In this document: positions 33,965 through 41,799 of the stretch, one piece after another
Layout: the number at the start of each line of letters is the position of its first letter
How positions within the stretch are numbered: the first letter of the stretch is position 1
Assembly (NCBI GenBank): GCA_000337115.1
Contig: AOIR01000005.1
Coordinates: forward strand, 113,006-177,005
DNA from: Natrinema thermotolerans DSM 11552
Lineage (GTDB): Archaea > Halobacteriota > Halobacteria > Halobacteriales > Natrialbaceae
Direction of reading: 5' to 3'
Length of the DNA: 64,000 bases
Program-made: the position numbers and the translations under genes
The notes under the pieces: generated by a model
Seen by the model: only the letters and a program-made list of their open reading frames with translations
Told to the model about the DNA's origin: nothing
The model's database searches: none

Positions 33965-36026
33965 TGAGGATCAAATCGTCAAGGACATCTTGAACGAGGT
34001 GGAGAAGAGTGGCAAGTTCACCGAAGAAGACAAAGAGGAGTGCCGTCAACTTCTTGTAAATCATTACAAGGATGTATCTCTCGACGAGGGGCTTCTCCGT
34101 CTTGAGAGAGCTTCGGTGCAGAATTTTGAGACAGTAGAGAAAAGGGAGATTCCCATTAGGGATGAAGGCACTGTATTGTACGGAAGAAACGGGACTGGGA
34201 AAACCAGCTTCATTGAGGCCTTAGAATACAATCTAATCGGGCTCCCTGATAGCGATAAAAAGAGTTCAGAATTTGAACTCACGAATCTGATTCAAAACGG
34301 TAAGTCATCCGCACACACCAACACGTACTGGAACGTCAATGGGGACAGGTACAAGATCTACCGTACACTGCAGAAAGAGGGTAATTCGATTACCGGCTAC
34401 CCTCGTGTTACGAAGTCTCCCGATGAAGGGGGTGAAGAGGAAGATCGGCGAGATAGTCAGGCAAAGGTTTCCAATCTTCTTGGGATTCAACCGTTAGAAG
34501 GGCGACTCAGTGAACGAAGATGGGATCTTTATCGGATTATGGGGCTTTTCTTCATCACTTCCAAGGACTGGCGGCTGTTCATGGATTGGAATAAGGCCTC
34601 TGACATGCTGGATATCCTCTTCCGAGTTAATCTCACTAACGTCATCAAGGCCAGTGAGAACCGGATAGAGGAGAAGTACAGCGTTTCTGAGGAAGCTAGG
34701 CAGGCTTCGATGTATGTCGAAGACAGGAAGAGTGAACTCAAGCAAGCAAGGAGAGAACTGGCTGACTTAGAGAATGAACGAGATCGTATCAGTTCCAGGC
34801 TTACGGATAAGCAGGATCAGTTAGAATCGGTTCGCCGGGTACTGCGTGAGGAGACTGAGGAGGGTGTTGACACTGATGAACTTCAATCGCAGAAGAGTTC
34901 CTTAGAGTCGAGAGAGGCAGATCTCCAACGCCAGCTCACGGACAAGGTAAACGAGTTGGCGAAAGTTCGCCGTCTCATCAATCGGTACGAGGATACTGAT
35001 CTGAAGGAGGACATGGATGTCGTTGGTGATAAAGTCAGGAATATGATGAGTGTTCCTGAGAAATGCCCTATCTGTACTAACAAGGTTGAGAGTGAGGACC
35101 GGGCTCGTCTCTTGGAGGATCATCGCTGTCCGCTGTGTGCCAAGGATATGCCTGAAGAGCGGGTGCGGGTGGAGAAAGAGTATCAGGCTGAAGAATCTAT
35201 TACGGCGATCCAGGAAAAGCAACAGGAGCGACTTGAGGATCTTGAGGATCAGAGAGAGGATATTCAGTTTGAGATCGAGTCACTGGAGGAACGGATCGAG
35301 TCTACTAACGAGCAGATTGAGCAGCTTGAAGAAACGCTTGAGGAAGGGGAGGTTGCCGATCTAATCGAAGAGCGAGAAGAGCTTGATCGTGAGGTGCTGG
35401 AGCTGAAGGAGGATCTAAATACGATTCAGGCTCAGATCAAGACGAAGAAGGATAGGACTGAGGAATTAGAGGAAGAGGTTGATGAGCTGGAGACGCTGTA
35501 TGAGGAGTACGAGCAGAATAATCGGAAGCGGGAGATGCTTTCCAGCTTTACTACGATTGTTCAGCGAAAACGGGACGAAGAGCAGCGGAAGCTCAAGAAC
35601 AGGTTGGCCGATGTCATGCTTGACCTGACTAAGTACTTCACCGATGGAACGTTTGCTGACGTCGAGAACGTGGTCTTCAAAGATAAGGGGAAGTACAGTT
35701 ACGAAGTGTACCTGTCTGATGGTACGGTTCTTAGTTCAAAGGATCCGCAAGGCAGCACCTCAGAGGTTGTGCTTCATGCGTTGTTGTTCCACACCGCTGT
35801 TTTAAAAGAGCTGAGTCTCTCAGACCGGAATCTCCCACTCCGGCTCTTTGTGATTGACTCTGCTTTCGGGAAAGAGCAAGACAAGTATAACACGAGGGCT
35901 ATTGCGAACTTCCTAAGCGAACTTCCGAATATCCTGGACGAGTATCAGATCATTGTTTCGATGGCTGAGATCGGTATTGACACGAGTCCTTTCGAACAGA
36001 ATTACCGGTTTGAGTATTTCAACTAA
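33957..36026 (+). CDS. Rad50/SMC-like ABC ATPase with four-cysteine hook
   Basis: A 689-residue protein. The N-terminal ATPase half has Walker A LYGRNGTGKTSF (residues 76-83 core). Two long coiled coils (about 235-360 and 395-540) flank a zinc-hook-like motif, C370-PI-C373 and C391-PL-C394. The C-terminal half has a degenerate signature (QGSTSE, about 598-603, instead of LSGGE) and a Walker B ending FVIDSAFG (D634), where the usual catalytic glutamate is serine. That pattern is known from conflict-system ATPases of the DUF3732/ABC-3C kind. It probably senses DNA or invader structure and controls the other operon products. Confidence 0.85.
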   Translation: MSSEDQIVKDILNEVEKSGKFTEEDKEECRQLLVNHYKDVSLDEGLLRLERASVQNFETVEKREIPIRDEGTVLYGRNGTGKTSFIEALEYNLIGLPDSDKKSSEFELTNLIQNGKSSAHTNTYWNVNGDRYKIYRTLQKEGNSITGYPRVTKSPDEGGEEEDRRDSQAKVSNLLGIQPLEGRLSERRWDLYRIMGLFFITSKDWRLFMDWNKASDMLDILFRVNLTNVIKASENRIEEKYSVSEEARQASMYVEDRKSELKQARRELADLENERDRISSRLTDKQDQLESVRRVLREETEEGVDTDELQSQKSSLESREADLQRQLTDKVNELAKVRRLINRYEDTDLKEDMDVVGDKVRNMMSVPEKCPICTNKVESEDRARLLEDHRCPLCAKDMPEERVRVEKEYQAEESITAIQEKQQERLEDLEDQREDIQFEIESLEERIESTNEQIEQLEETLEEGEVADLIEEREELDREVLELKEDLNTIQAQIKTKKDRTEELEEEVDELETLYEEYEQNNRKREMLSSFTTIVQRKRDEEQRKLKNRLADVMLDLTKYFTDGTFADVENVVFKDKGKYSYEVYLSDGTVLSSKDPQGSTSEVVLHALLFHTAVLKELSLSDRNLPLRLFVIDSAFGKEQDKYNTRAIANFLSELPNILDEYQIIVSMAEIGIDTSPFEQNYRFEYFN

Positions 36027-36100
36027 GAAACGGCTCTCGCTTAATAACTCCAATAACGTTGTGTGGTGGTGTTACATTCTAGTAGATAGGCTCTCAGAGA

Positions 36101-36110
36101 CTACATAGGA
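36101..36110. repeat. Inner right 10-bp repeat
   Basis: ctacatagga, the partner of 31365-31374, five bases before the right 16-bp direct repeat. Confidence 0.65.
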
Positions 36111-36115
36111 AAAGA

Positions 36116-36131
36116 GGCCTCGGCACTCATA
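36116..36131. repeat. Right 16-bp direct repeat of the island
   Basis: ggcctcggcactcata, identical to 31338-31353. GC-rich host sequence resumes directly after it. Confidence 0.9.
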
Positions 36132-36245
36132 GGGCTCGTCACCACCGGGTGCCGAGTCCGGTTCGGAGCGAGTGGATCGTCATCGGCCACGCGAGGCTAC
36201 GCGCGTCGCTTCAAAGACGGTTTGGATTAGGGTTCGCTCGAGCGG

Positions 36246-36452
36246 TTACGCCGCTTCGTCGCCGCCGGCGTTGGCAAAGGCCGAGTTCCACTCGTCGATC
36301 AGGTTCTCGAGTCGGCCCCCGTCGCGGTGGGAGAACGTCCGCGGGGCGCGGTCGGTCGCGGTCCGGGGGTCCTCGAGCGTACTCGAGGGTGTGGGTCGGG
36401 TGCGGTTGGGCGTCGGTTCGGCGTCGGGTTGGGTGAGGTGTTGGGTACTCAT
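36246..36452 (-). CDS. Small conserved-looking protein with disordered N-terminus
   Basis: A 68-residue protein. Residues 1-38 are Pro/Thr-rich and likely disordered. Residues 39-68 (RTFSHRDGGRLENLIDEWNSAF) form a short basic/amphipathic helical motif of the kind found in small haloarchaeal proteins. The opposite strand has an overlapping frame with poorer composition. A TATA-like element (36561-36570) could drive it with a leader of about 80 bases. Family not recognised. Confidence 0.45.
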   Translation of the reverse strand: MSTQHLTQPDAEPTPNRTRPTPSSTLEDPRTATDRAPRTFSHRDGGRLENLIDEWNSAFANAGGDEAA

Positions 36453-36560
36453 GTCGGTCGGGTGTTGGATGTCGTCGAAAATCGGTACTCGTCGGCAGCG
36501 ACTGATTCAGGCGCGTACGTGTACGACCGACATTGCTTACCCCACCATACCAACCCCATG

Positions 36561-36570
36561 ATTATAAAAG
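36561..36570. promoter_or_regulatory. Symmetric TATA-like element between divergent genes
   Basis: attataaaag reads as a TATA-like box on either strand, and its surroundings are the only AT-rich spot between the small minus-strand gene (start 36452) and the glycosyltransferase gene (start 36703). It may serve one or both. Confidence 0.4.
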
Positions 36571-36702
36571 TTCGTGATAGACCTGCTCTCCGGGAGCCGA
36601 AGAGTGAAATCAACCCTCGCGGGGCGTGTTCCCAGGGCACTCACTGGGCGGTCGGACTCCGATAGCTTGAGAAGCCGCCCCAGAGAGGGCTCGAGTAGCA
36701 CG

Positions 36703-37380
36703 ATGACGGGCGCTGGAGACGACGCGGTCGATGTCAGTTTCGTGGTACCGGCGCGAAACGAGGGCGACTACCTTCGGGGAGCCCTCGCGAGTCTGGCCGC
36801 GATGGACACCGCCTACGAGTACGAGGTGTTGGTCGTCGACGGCGACTCGAGCGACGACACCCGCGAGATCGCCCGCGAGTACGACGCGGCGGTGCTACAG
36901 GAGGGCGGCCACAGCATCGCCGCGGCCCGGAACCTCGGGGCCGAACGCGCCGCCGGCGAGTGGCTGGCCTTCATCGACGCCGACACGCGGGTCCGGGCGA
37001 CGTATCTGACCGAGCTATTGGGATTCGCCGAACGCGAGGGATTGGCGGCGGCCAGTTCCTACTGCCGGATCACCGGGCCGCGGCGGGCGAAGCTCATGGA
37101 AGCGACGATCAACCACGGCTTCTCGCGGCTCGAGCGACCGATCCTACCCGGGTTCAGCTGTCTGGTCCACCGGCGGGCGTTCGAGGACGTCGGCGGTTTT
37201 CCCGACGTCCCAAACGAGGACACGGCGTTCAGCCGGCTGCTGGCCGCCCGCTATCCGATCGGCTACCGGCGGACCGTGCTGGTCGAGAACTCCGGCCGCC
37301 GGATCGCCGACCTGGGGCTGACCGGGACGCTGGGCCACTACCTGCGACTCGACCTCGAGCGGCTTCGAGCGGCCCAGTGA
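36703..37380 (+). CDS. Family 2 glycosyltransferase
   Basis: A 225-residue GT-A protein. It opens with VSFVVPARNEGDYLRGALASL, has the nucleotide-binding VLVVDGDSSDDT and the DxD-type motif FIDADTRVR (about residue 95). Then come PGFSCLVHRRAFEDVGGFPDVPNEDTAF, with the ED(T) acceptor-site motif near 168. It probably transfers a sugar to a lipid or protein. No membrane helices. The start at 36703 is preferred over 36574 because the upstream 43 residues are Arg/Ser-rich and not family-like. Confidence 0.88.
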   Translation: MTGAGDDAVDVSFVVPARNEGDYLRGALASLAAMDTAYEYEVLVVDGDSSDDTREIAREYDAAVLQEGGHSIAAARNLGAERAAGEWLAFIDADTRVRATYLTELLGFAEREGLAAASSYCRITGPRRAKLMEATINHGFSRLERPILPGFSCLVHRRAFEDVGGFPDVPNEDTAFSRLLAARYPIGYRRTVLVENSGRRIADLGLTGTLGHYLRLDLERLRAAQ

Positions 37381-37406
37381 ACGCGAACGGCGACGACGCC
37401 GGGGTC

Positions 37407-39713
37407 TCACCTCGAGCCGGCAGGACGCGGCGTATCGACGCCGGTGATCTCGAAGCGTGCGCCGCCCGAGTCGCTGTCGGTCGCCCGGAGGTCCCAGCCG
37501 TGTGCTTCCGCGACCCGTTTGACGATTCCCAGCCCGAACCCGGTCCCCTCCTCGGCGGTGGTAAACCCGATGTCGAAGACCGATTCGCGCTCCTCGGCGG
37601 GGATGCCGCGTCCGGTGTCGGCGACGTAGAACCCGCCCTCGCAGTCGCCGACGGTCACCGTCAGATCGGCGCTGGTGCCCCCGGCGGGCACCCCGTGATC
37701 GAGCGCGTTCCGAAAGCAGTTCTCGAGCAGTTGCTGGAGCCGCTCGGGGTCGGCCCGGATCCGACCCGTACCGTCGAACGCCAGCGTGGCGTCGCCCGTA
37801 TCGACCATCGACCACGCCTTCGTCGCGAGGTCGCGCAGCGCGACCGGCTCGAGGTTGGCCGTCGTCGCACCCTGTTCGGCCAGCGAGAGCAGTTCGTCGA
37901 TCAACTGCTCCATCCGCTCGAGGGCTTCCTCGCAGGCCTCGAGCCCGGTGTCGTCACCCTCGAGCGCGAGATCGAGTGAGCCTTGGGCGACGTTCAGCGG
38001 GTTCCGCAGGTCGTGGGAGACGACGCTGGTGAACTCCTGTAGTCGCTCGTTCTGACGCTCCAAGGTCTCGTGGGACTGCTGGCGTTCGGTCTCGTAGCTG
38101 ACCCACTTGGCCATCAGCTTGACCAGCGTCCGCTCGGCCTCGGAGAAGCCGTCGCCCTCGCGGGGCTCGCTCGAGGCGAAACAGAGGGTGCCCCAGATGG
38201 AGCCGTCGACGGTTACCTTCGCGCCGACGTAGCTGCCGAGTTCGAACAGGTCGTAGGCTGGATCGTCGGTCCACCCCTCGTCGGGCGCGTTCCCGACGGT
38301 GACCAGCTCGTGGGTCTTGATCGTCTTCCGGCAGTATGCCTCCGCGAGCGGGCAGGACTCGCCCCGCTGGAGGAGCGGGTGATCGCCGCGGGACTCGACG
38401 ACCGTCTGGATCCGCTCGTCGAGGTCGATCCGGGTGAGGAACCCGTAGGACAGGTCCAACGATTCACAGCCCAACTCCAGCAGTTCGGGCACCTTCTCGT
38501 CTAACGACGCGTCGGCCCTGGTCGAGATGTCGTATAGGGCCTGCAGCGCCGTGATGCTGGCCTCGAGTTCCGCCTCGGCCCGCACCCGATCGGTCACGTC
38601 GGTAAAGAAAACCGAAAGGCCGTCCGCGGAGGGGTAGGCCCGGACCTCGAACCAGCGCTCGAGGGCGGCAAAGTACTGGGTGAAACTGACCGTCGTCTGT
38701 TCGGCGAAGGCGTGTTCGAGTTCGCGCTCGAACTCGGTCCCCGCGACGGCCTCGAACGCCGTTCCGAGCGATTGCCCGAGCAGTTCCTCGCGGGGGCGGT
38801 CCAACAGTTCGACCGCCTGGTCGTTGACGTAGGTAAACGCCCAGTCGGGGTCGATCGAGACGAAGGCGTCGCCGATCCGCTCGAGCGTGGCCTCGCGCTC
38901 CCGCTCGAGTCGCCTGCGATCGGAGAGGTCCCGGATGACGGCGGTAAAGAAGTGTTCACCGGAGACGGCGGCCTCGCCGAAGGAGACCCCGACGGGTACT
39001 TCGTGACCGTCGGCGTGGAGTGCATCGAGTTCGGCCCAGTTCCAGTCGAGCGTCTGCTCGCCGGTCCGCAGGTAGTGGGCGATCGTATCACGGTGGCTGT
39101 TCCGATACTTCGCCGGAACGAGCGTCGAAATACGGTCGCCGACGAGGTCGTCGGCCGCGTACCCGAACAGCGACTCGACCGCGTCGTTCGCGTACCGGAT
39201 CGTCCCGTCATCGCCCGCCGTGATTACTGCGAAGGAAGCGTTCTCGGTAAGGGCGCGAAACCGGACGGCCGCCGCCTCGAGGTCGCGACGTTCGGTCGCC
39301 GCGTCGACCGCGCGTTCGATCCGTATCGCGAGTCGCGTCCCGTGTTCCGCGGTTGGGACGGAGACACAGCCGGTCGCGCCGGCCTCGAGCGCGGCACTGG
39401 CGTCGGCCTCGTCGAACGTATCGACGACGAGAAAGATCGGCAGCGTCGGCCACTCCGCTCGGGCGCTGGCGAGCAAGGTGTCGTCGCCGACATCGTCTCC
39501 GGCCGATCGGCACACGAGACAGTCGACGGCGGCCGACTCGAGTCGGGCCAGCGCCGCGTCCTTGGACGCGACGGATTCGACGACGAGGCGGTCGCTCGCC
39601 CGCTCGAGGGCGGTCGGGACTTCGATGGCCGTCGGCTCCGGGTCGACGTAGCAGACGGTGATCTCGGCGGTCGCTGGCTCCGCCTCGGCCGCAGCGGCGG
39701 TCGGTCGGGTCAT
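37407..39713 (-). CDS. Hybrid PAS-PAS-GAF sensor histidine kinase with degenerate receiver
   Basis: A 768-residue soluble kinase. Residues 12-135 have a receiver-like fold whose phospho-acceptor position reads CLVCRS in place of the usual V-S-D-Y, so it cannot be phosphorylated normally. PAS domains follow at about 145-265 and 270-390 and a GAF domain at about 405-550 (FLTRID...SYVGAKVTVDGSIWGTLCF). The HisKA H-box is VVSHDLRNPLN (about 570), and HATPase has the N box NCFRNALDHG, G1 VADTGRGIP and G2 GTGFGLGIV. It probably reports on redox, light or ligand signals; no response regulator is adjacent. The start at 39713 follows the usual domain border. Confidence 0.9.
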   Translation of the reverse strand: MTRPTAAAAEAEPATAEITVCYVDPEPTAIEVPTALERASDRLVVESVASKDAALARLESAAVDCLVCRSAGDDVGDDTLLASARAEWPTLPIFLVVDTFDEADASAALEAGATGCVSVPTAEHGTRLAIRIERAVDAATERRDLEAAAVRFRALTENASFAVITAGDDGTIRYANDAVESLFGYAADDLVGDRISTLVPAKYRNSHRDTIAHYLRTGEQTLDWNWAELDALHADGHEVPVGVSFGEAAVSGEHFFTAVIRDLSDRRRLEREREATLERIGDAFVSIDPDWAFTYVNDQAVELLDRPREELLGQSLGTAFEAVAGTEFERELEHAFAEQTTVSFTQYFAALERWFEVRAYPSADGLSVFFTDVTDRVRAEAELEASITALQALYDISTRADASLDEKVPELLELGCESLDLSYGFLTRIDLDERIQTVVESRGDHPLLQRGESCPLAEAYCRKTIKTHELVTVGNAPDEGWTDDPAYDLFELGSYVGAKVTVDGSIWGTLCFASSEPREGDGFSEAERTLVKLMAKWVSYETERQQSHETLERQNERLQEFTSVVSHDLRNPLNVAQGSLDLALEGDDTGLEACEEALERMEQLIDELLSLAEQGATTANLEPVALRDLATKAWSMVDTGDATLAFDGTGRIRADPERLQQLLENCFRNALDHGVPAGGTSADLTVTVGDCEGGFYVADTGRGIPAEERESVFDIGFTTAEEGTGFGLGIVKRVAEAHGWDLRATDSDSGGARFEITGVDTPRPAGSR

Positions 39714-39819
39714 GACAGAGGCTCCTGAATACGTACCGTCAAGGAACGATGAGCTAATAAGCGGTGTGGCAGTCGAGGGCACGACCGGACCGCGCCCGGC
39801 ACCGCCATGCGGACCCCTT

Positions 39820-40254
39820 ATGTCGCTCTCGGTAGGCACTTCGGGCGTGTCTACCGTTTCACCGGCGGCCGAGCGACTGCTCGAGAGCGAGCCGCTGATG
39901 GCCCATCTGGGCACCTGCGTCGAGGGGCGACCGCACGTCGCCCCGGTTTGGTACCACTATCTCGCCGACGAGGAAATCGTCGAACTCGTCACGACGGGAC
40001 GGAAGTTGGCGAACGTCAGGGAGAACCCGCGAGTCGCGCTCTCGATCCAGCAGGACGAGGCGGGTCACGCACGATGGATGGTGACGCTGCTGGGGACGGC
40101 GACGGTCGTCGAGGACGCAGACGAAACCGATGCGGCCCGCCGCCGGATCAACGCGAAGTACGACGCCGATCAGGACGCCTACGCCGACAACCGACTCGTC
40201 CGGATCGACGTCGGCTCGGCGACCGTCCGGACCTACGACGACGACCTCGAGTGA
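39820..40254 (+). CDS. Pyridoxamine 5'-phosphate oxidase-like split-barrel protein
   Basis: A 144-residue protein. Conserved strands are LMAHLGTCVEGRPHVAPVWYHY and ELVTTGRKLANVRENPRVALSI, followed by MVTLLGTATVVED and the C-terminal RIDVGSATVRTY. The GRK-x-x-N-V-R-x-N-P-R-V segment is characteristic of the F420/FMN-binding PPOX group. Divergent from the kinase gene, 106 bases between starts. Related in fold to the gene at 21862. Confidence 0.82.
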   Translation: MSLSVGTSGVSTVSPAAERLLESEPLMAHLGTCVEGRPHVAPVWYHYLADEEIVELVTTGRKLANVRENPRVALSIQQDEAGHARWMVTLLGTATVVEDADETDAARRRINAKYDADQDAYADNRLVRIDVGSATVRTYDDDLE

Positions 40255-40299
40255 GACGGTGCAGTCGGCGTGCCGGAGAGTACCCCCGGAGTCCCGCGC

Positions 40300-41352
40300 T
40301 CAGTTCTCGAGCCGTTCCCGCGCGGCCGCGACTACCAGTGGCAGCGTGATCGTCGCGTCGGCGTAGACGGAGACGTTGTCGGCGTCCTTCTCGAGTTTGC
40401 CCCACGAGCGGGCCTCGTCTAACGTCGCGCCGGAGAGGCCGCCGGTCTGTTTGGGGTCCATCGTCAGCTGGACGGCGTAGTCGTAGGCGTCGGGCGAGAC
40501 CAGCATCGTCTGGAGGGTGAAGTTCTTCGGGACGCCGCCGCCGACGACGAACGCGCCGGCCTCCTCGGCCTCGAAGGCGATGTCGGTCAGCGGCGTCATG
40601 TCGGCAAGCGCGTCCAAGGTGAACGCACCGGTCTGGGAGTACATCCACGCCTGCAGTCCCAGCACGGAGTCCTGGACGGCCGGACAGTAGATCGGCACGT
40701 CGTTCTCGGAGGCCGCGGCGGCGATGCCAGCGTCTTCGTCGACGTCCTCTCGCTCGTTGATCTCGGCGTTGGCCCGACCGAGTTCCTCGGTGAGCCGCTG
40801 GATCGAGACGGCCCCCTCCTCCTCGCACTCGGCCTCGAGGACGGGGAAGACCTCCTCGCGGAGATGCGACTCGAAGTCGGCGAAGAACTCCTGTGGGAGA
40901 TAGACGTTGTAGATGCGGTCGACGCCCTCGTCGCGTAAGGTCTCGTCGTGTTCGCGCTCGGTTTTGCCCTCGGCGTGGACCGCGCCGTGGTGGTGTTTGC
41001 CGCCGATGGCCTCGATGGAATCGTGGGTGAGGTTCGCGCCGGTCGTCACGAGGACGTCGATGTAACCGTCCCGGATCAGGTCGGCGACGATCGCGCGCAT
41101 CCCCGTCGGAACCATCGCGCCCGCGAGGCCGAAGAAGACGGTCACGTCGTCGTCGAACATCGACTCGGTGACGTCGACGGCCTCGTGGAGGTCGGCCGCG
41201 CCGACGCCGGCGTCCCCGTACTCGTCGGCGAGTTCGCCGACGGTCATCCCCGCCCGGACCTCGGCGTGGCCGACAGGGTCGTGTGAGAACGTCTCCCGCT
41301 CGGGCTCGTGGTGACCGTCGGCGTCGCCGTCGTGATCGTGGTCGTCGCTCAT
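40300..41352 (-). CDS. dys: Deoxyhypusine synthase
   Basis: A 350-residue enzyme. The first ~35 residues are His/Asp-rich (SDDHDHDGDADGHHEPE), a haloarchaeal extension. The catalytic core includes FFGLAGAMVPTGMRAIVADLI, LVTTGANLTHD, GGGVPKNFTLQ and the catalytic lysine in EARSWGK (K319), aligned with the SWGK of eukaryotic enzymes. It modifies a lysine of translation factor aIF5A; in haloarchaea agmatine is reported as the donor route. The start at 41352 is the ATG nearest the conserved region after the His-rich tract. Confidence 0.95.
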   Translation of the reverse strand: MSDDHDHDGDADGHHEPERETFSHDPVGHAEVRAGMTVGELADEYGDAGVGAADLHEAVDVTESMFDDDVTVFFGLAGAMVPTGMRAIVADLIRDGYIDVLVTTGANLTHDSIEAIGGKHHHGAVHAEGKTEREHDETLRDEGVDRIYNVYLPQEFFADFESHLREEVFPVLEAECEEEGAVSIQRLTEELGRANAEINEREDVDEDAGIAAAASENDVPIYCPAVQDSVLGLQAWMYSQTGAFTLDALADMTPLTDIAFEAEEAGAFVVGGGVPKNFTLQTMLVSPDAYDYAVQLTMDPKQTGGLSGATLDEARSWGKLEKDADNVSVYADATITLPLVVAAARERLEN

Positions 41353-41560
41353 GTCCACGCGTCCGCGGGCCAGCGGTTTCAACGTCGCGATTCCGTCGGT
41401 CCGCTGCCTCGCGCATCGTGATACCGGGACGCGGTGTCGCGACGACCGGTACTCGAGCGTTCCGATCGCAGGGTCCCGTAATTCGACCGCCGATCGGATC
41501 GGTTCTGCAGCAGCGGTTCCGCACTACCGAATGAACTCATCTTGGTGCCGGAAATCTCCA

Positions 41561-41740
41561 CTACATCCAGTAATAAACCACCCCAACAAAATTCATAATT
41601 GATCCAATTATGGAAAATATTACACCGAGTATAAAAAGAATGGCAAACTCATTGAGTAGTATTAATATCTGGAAACAAATAACACCAACAATTGTTATCT
41701 GTAGTCCGACAAAATTGAGTACTCCAAATTTCGGGCTCAT
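41561..41740 (-). CDS. 59-residue two-helix membrane protein
   Basis: A short minus-strand gene. It starts MSPKFGVLNFVGLQITIVG, has two strong helices (about 8-29 and 31-57, with LILLNEFAILFILGVIFSII) and ends NFVGVVYYWM. An in-frame stop lies directly upstream, so the ATG is fixed. It is AT-rich like the Tat-protein gene 59 bases upstream and runs in the same direction, so it is probably cotranscribed. No family recognised; an accessory or immunity role for the secreted protein is speculation. Confidence 0.6.
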   Translation of the reverse strand: MSPKFGVLNFVGLQITIVGVICFQILILLNEFAILFILGVIFSIIGSIMNFVGVVYYWM

Positions 41741-41799
41741 CTATAGTAGATACATAGTCACTGCATTCATTTGTATTATGGTGCCCGGATATATTTATG

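Larger units (their letters stand above)
31338..36131 (+). mobile_element. Accessory island between 16-bp direct repeats
   Basis: The segment is bounded by perfect 16-base direct repeats (31338-31353 and 36116-36131). It is clearly AT-richer than its flanks, uses Shine-Dalgarno motifs (aaggag, aggag) before several genes and contains only the five-gene operon at 31464-36026. No integrase or transposase is encoded, so how it moves is unknown. The repeats could be attachment sites or an insertion-site duplication. Confidence 0.75.

Noticed and set aside
33957-36026. Assignment of the ATPase as housekeeping Rad50
   Set aside because: No Mre11 gene is adjacent, the hook has two knuckles, and the C-terminal ATPase motifs are degenerate.
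31338-36131. tRNA or tRNA fragment as attachment site
   Set aside because: Neither the 16-mer nor its flanks contain a T-loop or acceptor-stem pattern.
36149-36665. Several plus-strand frames right of the island
   Set aside because: They are basic, low in hydrophobic core, and antisense to the more plausible 68-residue gene.
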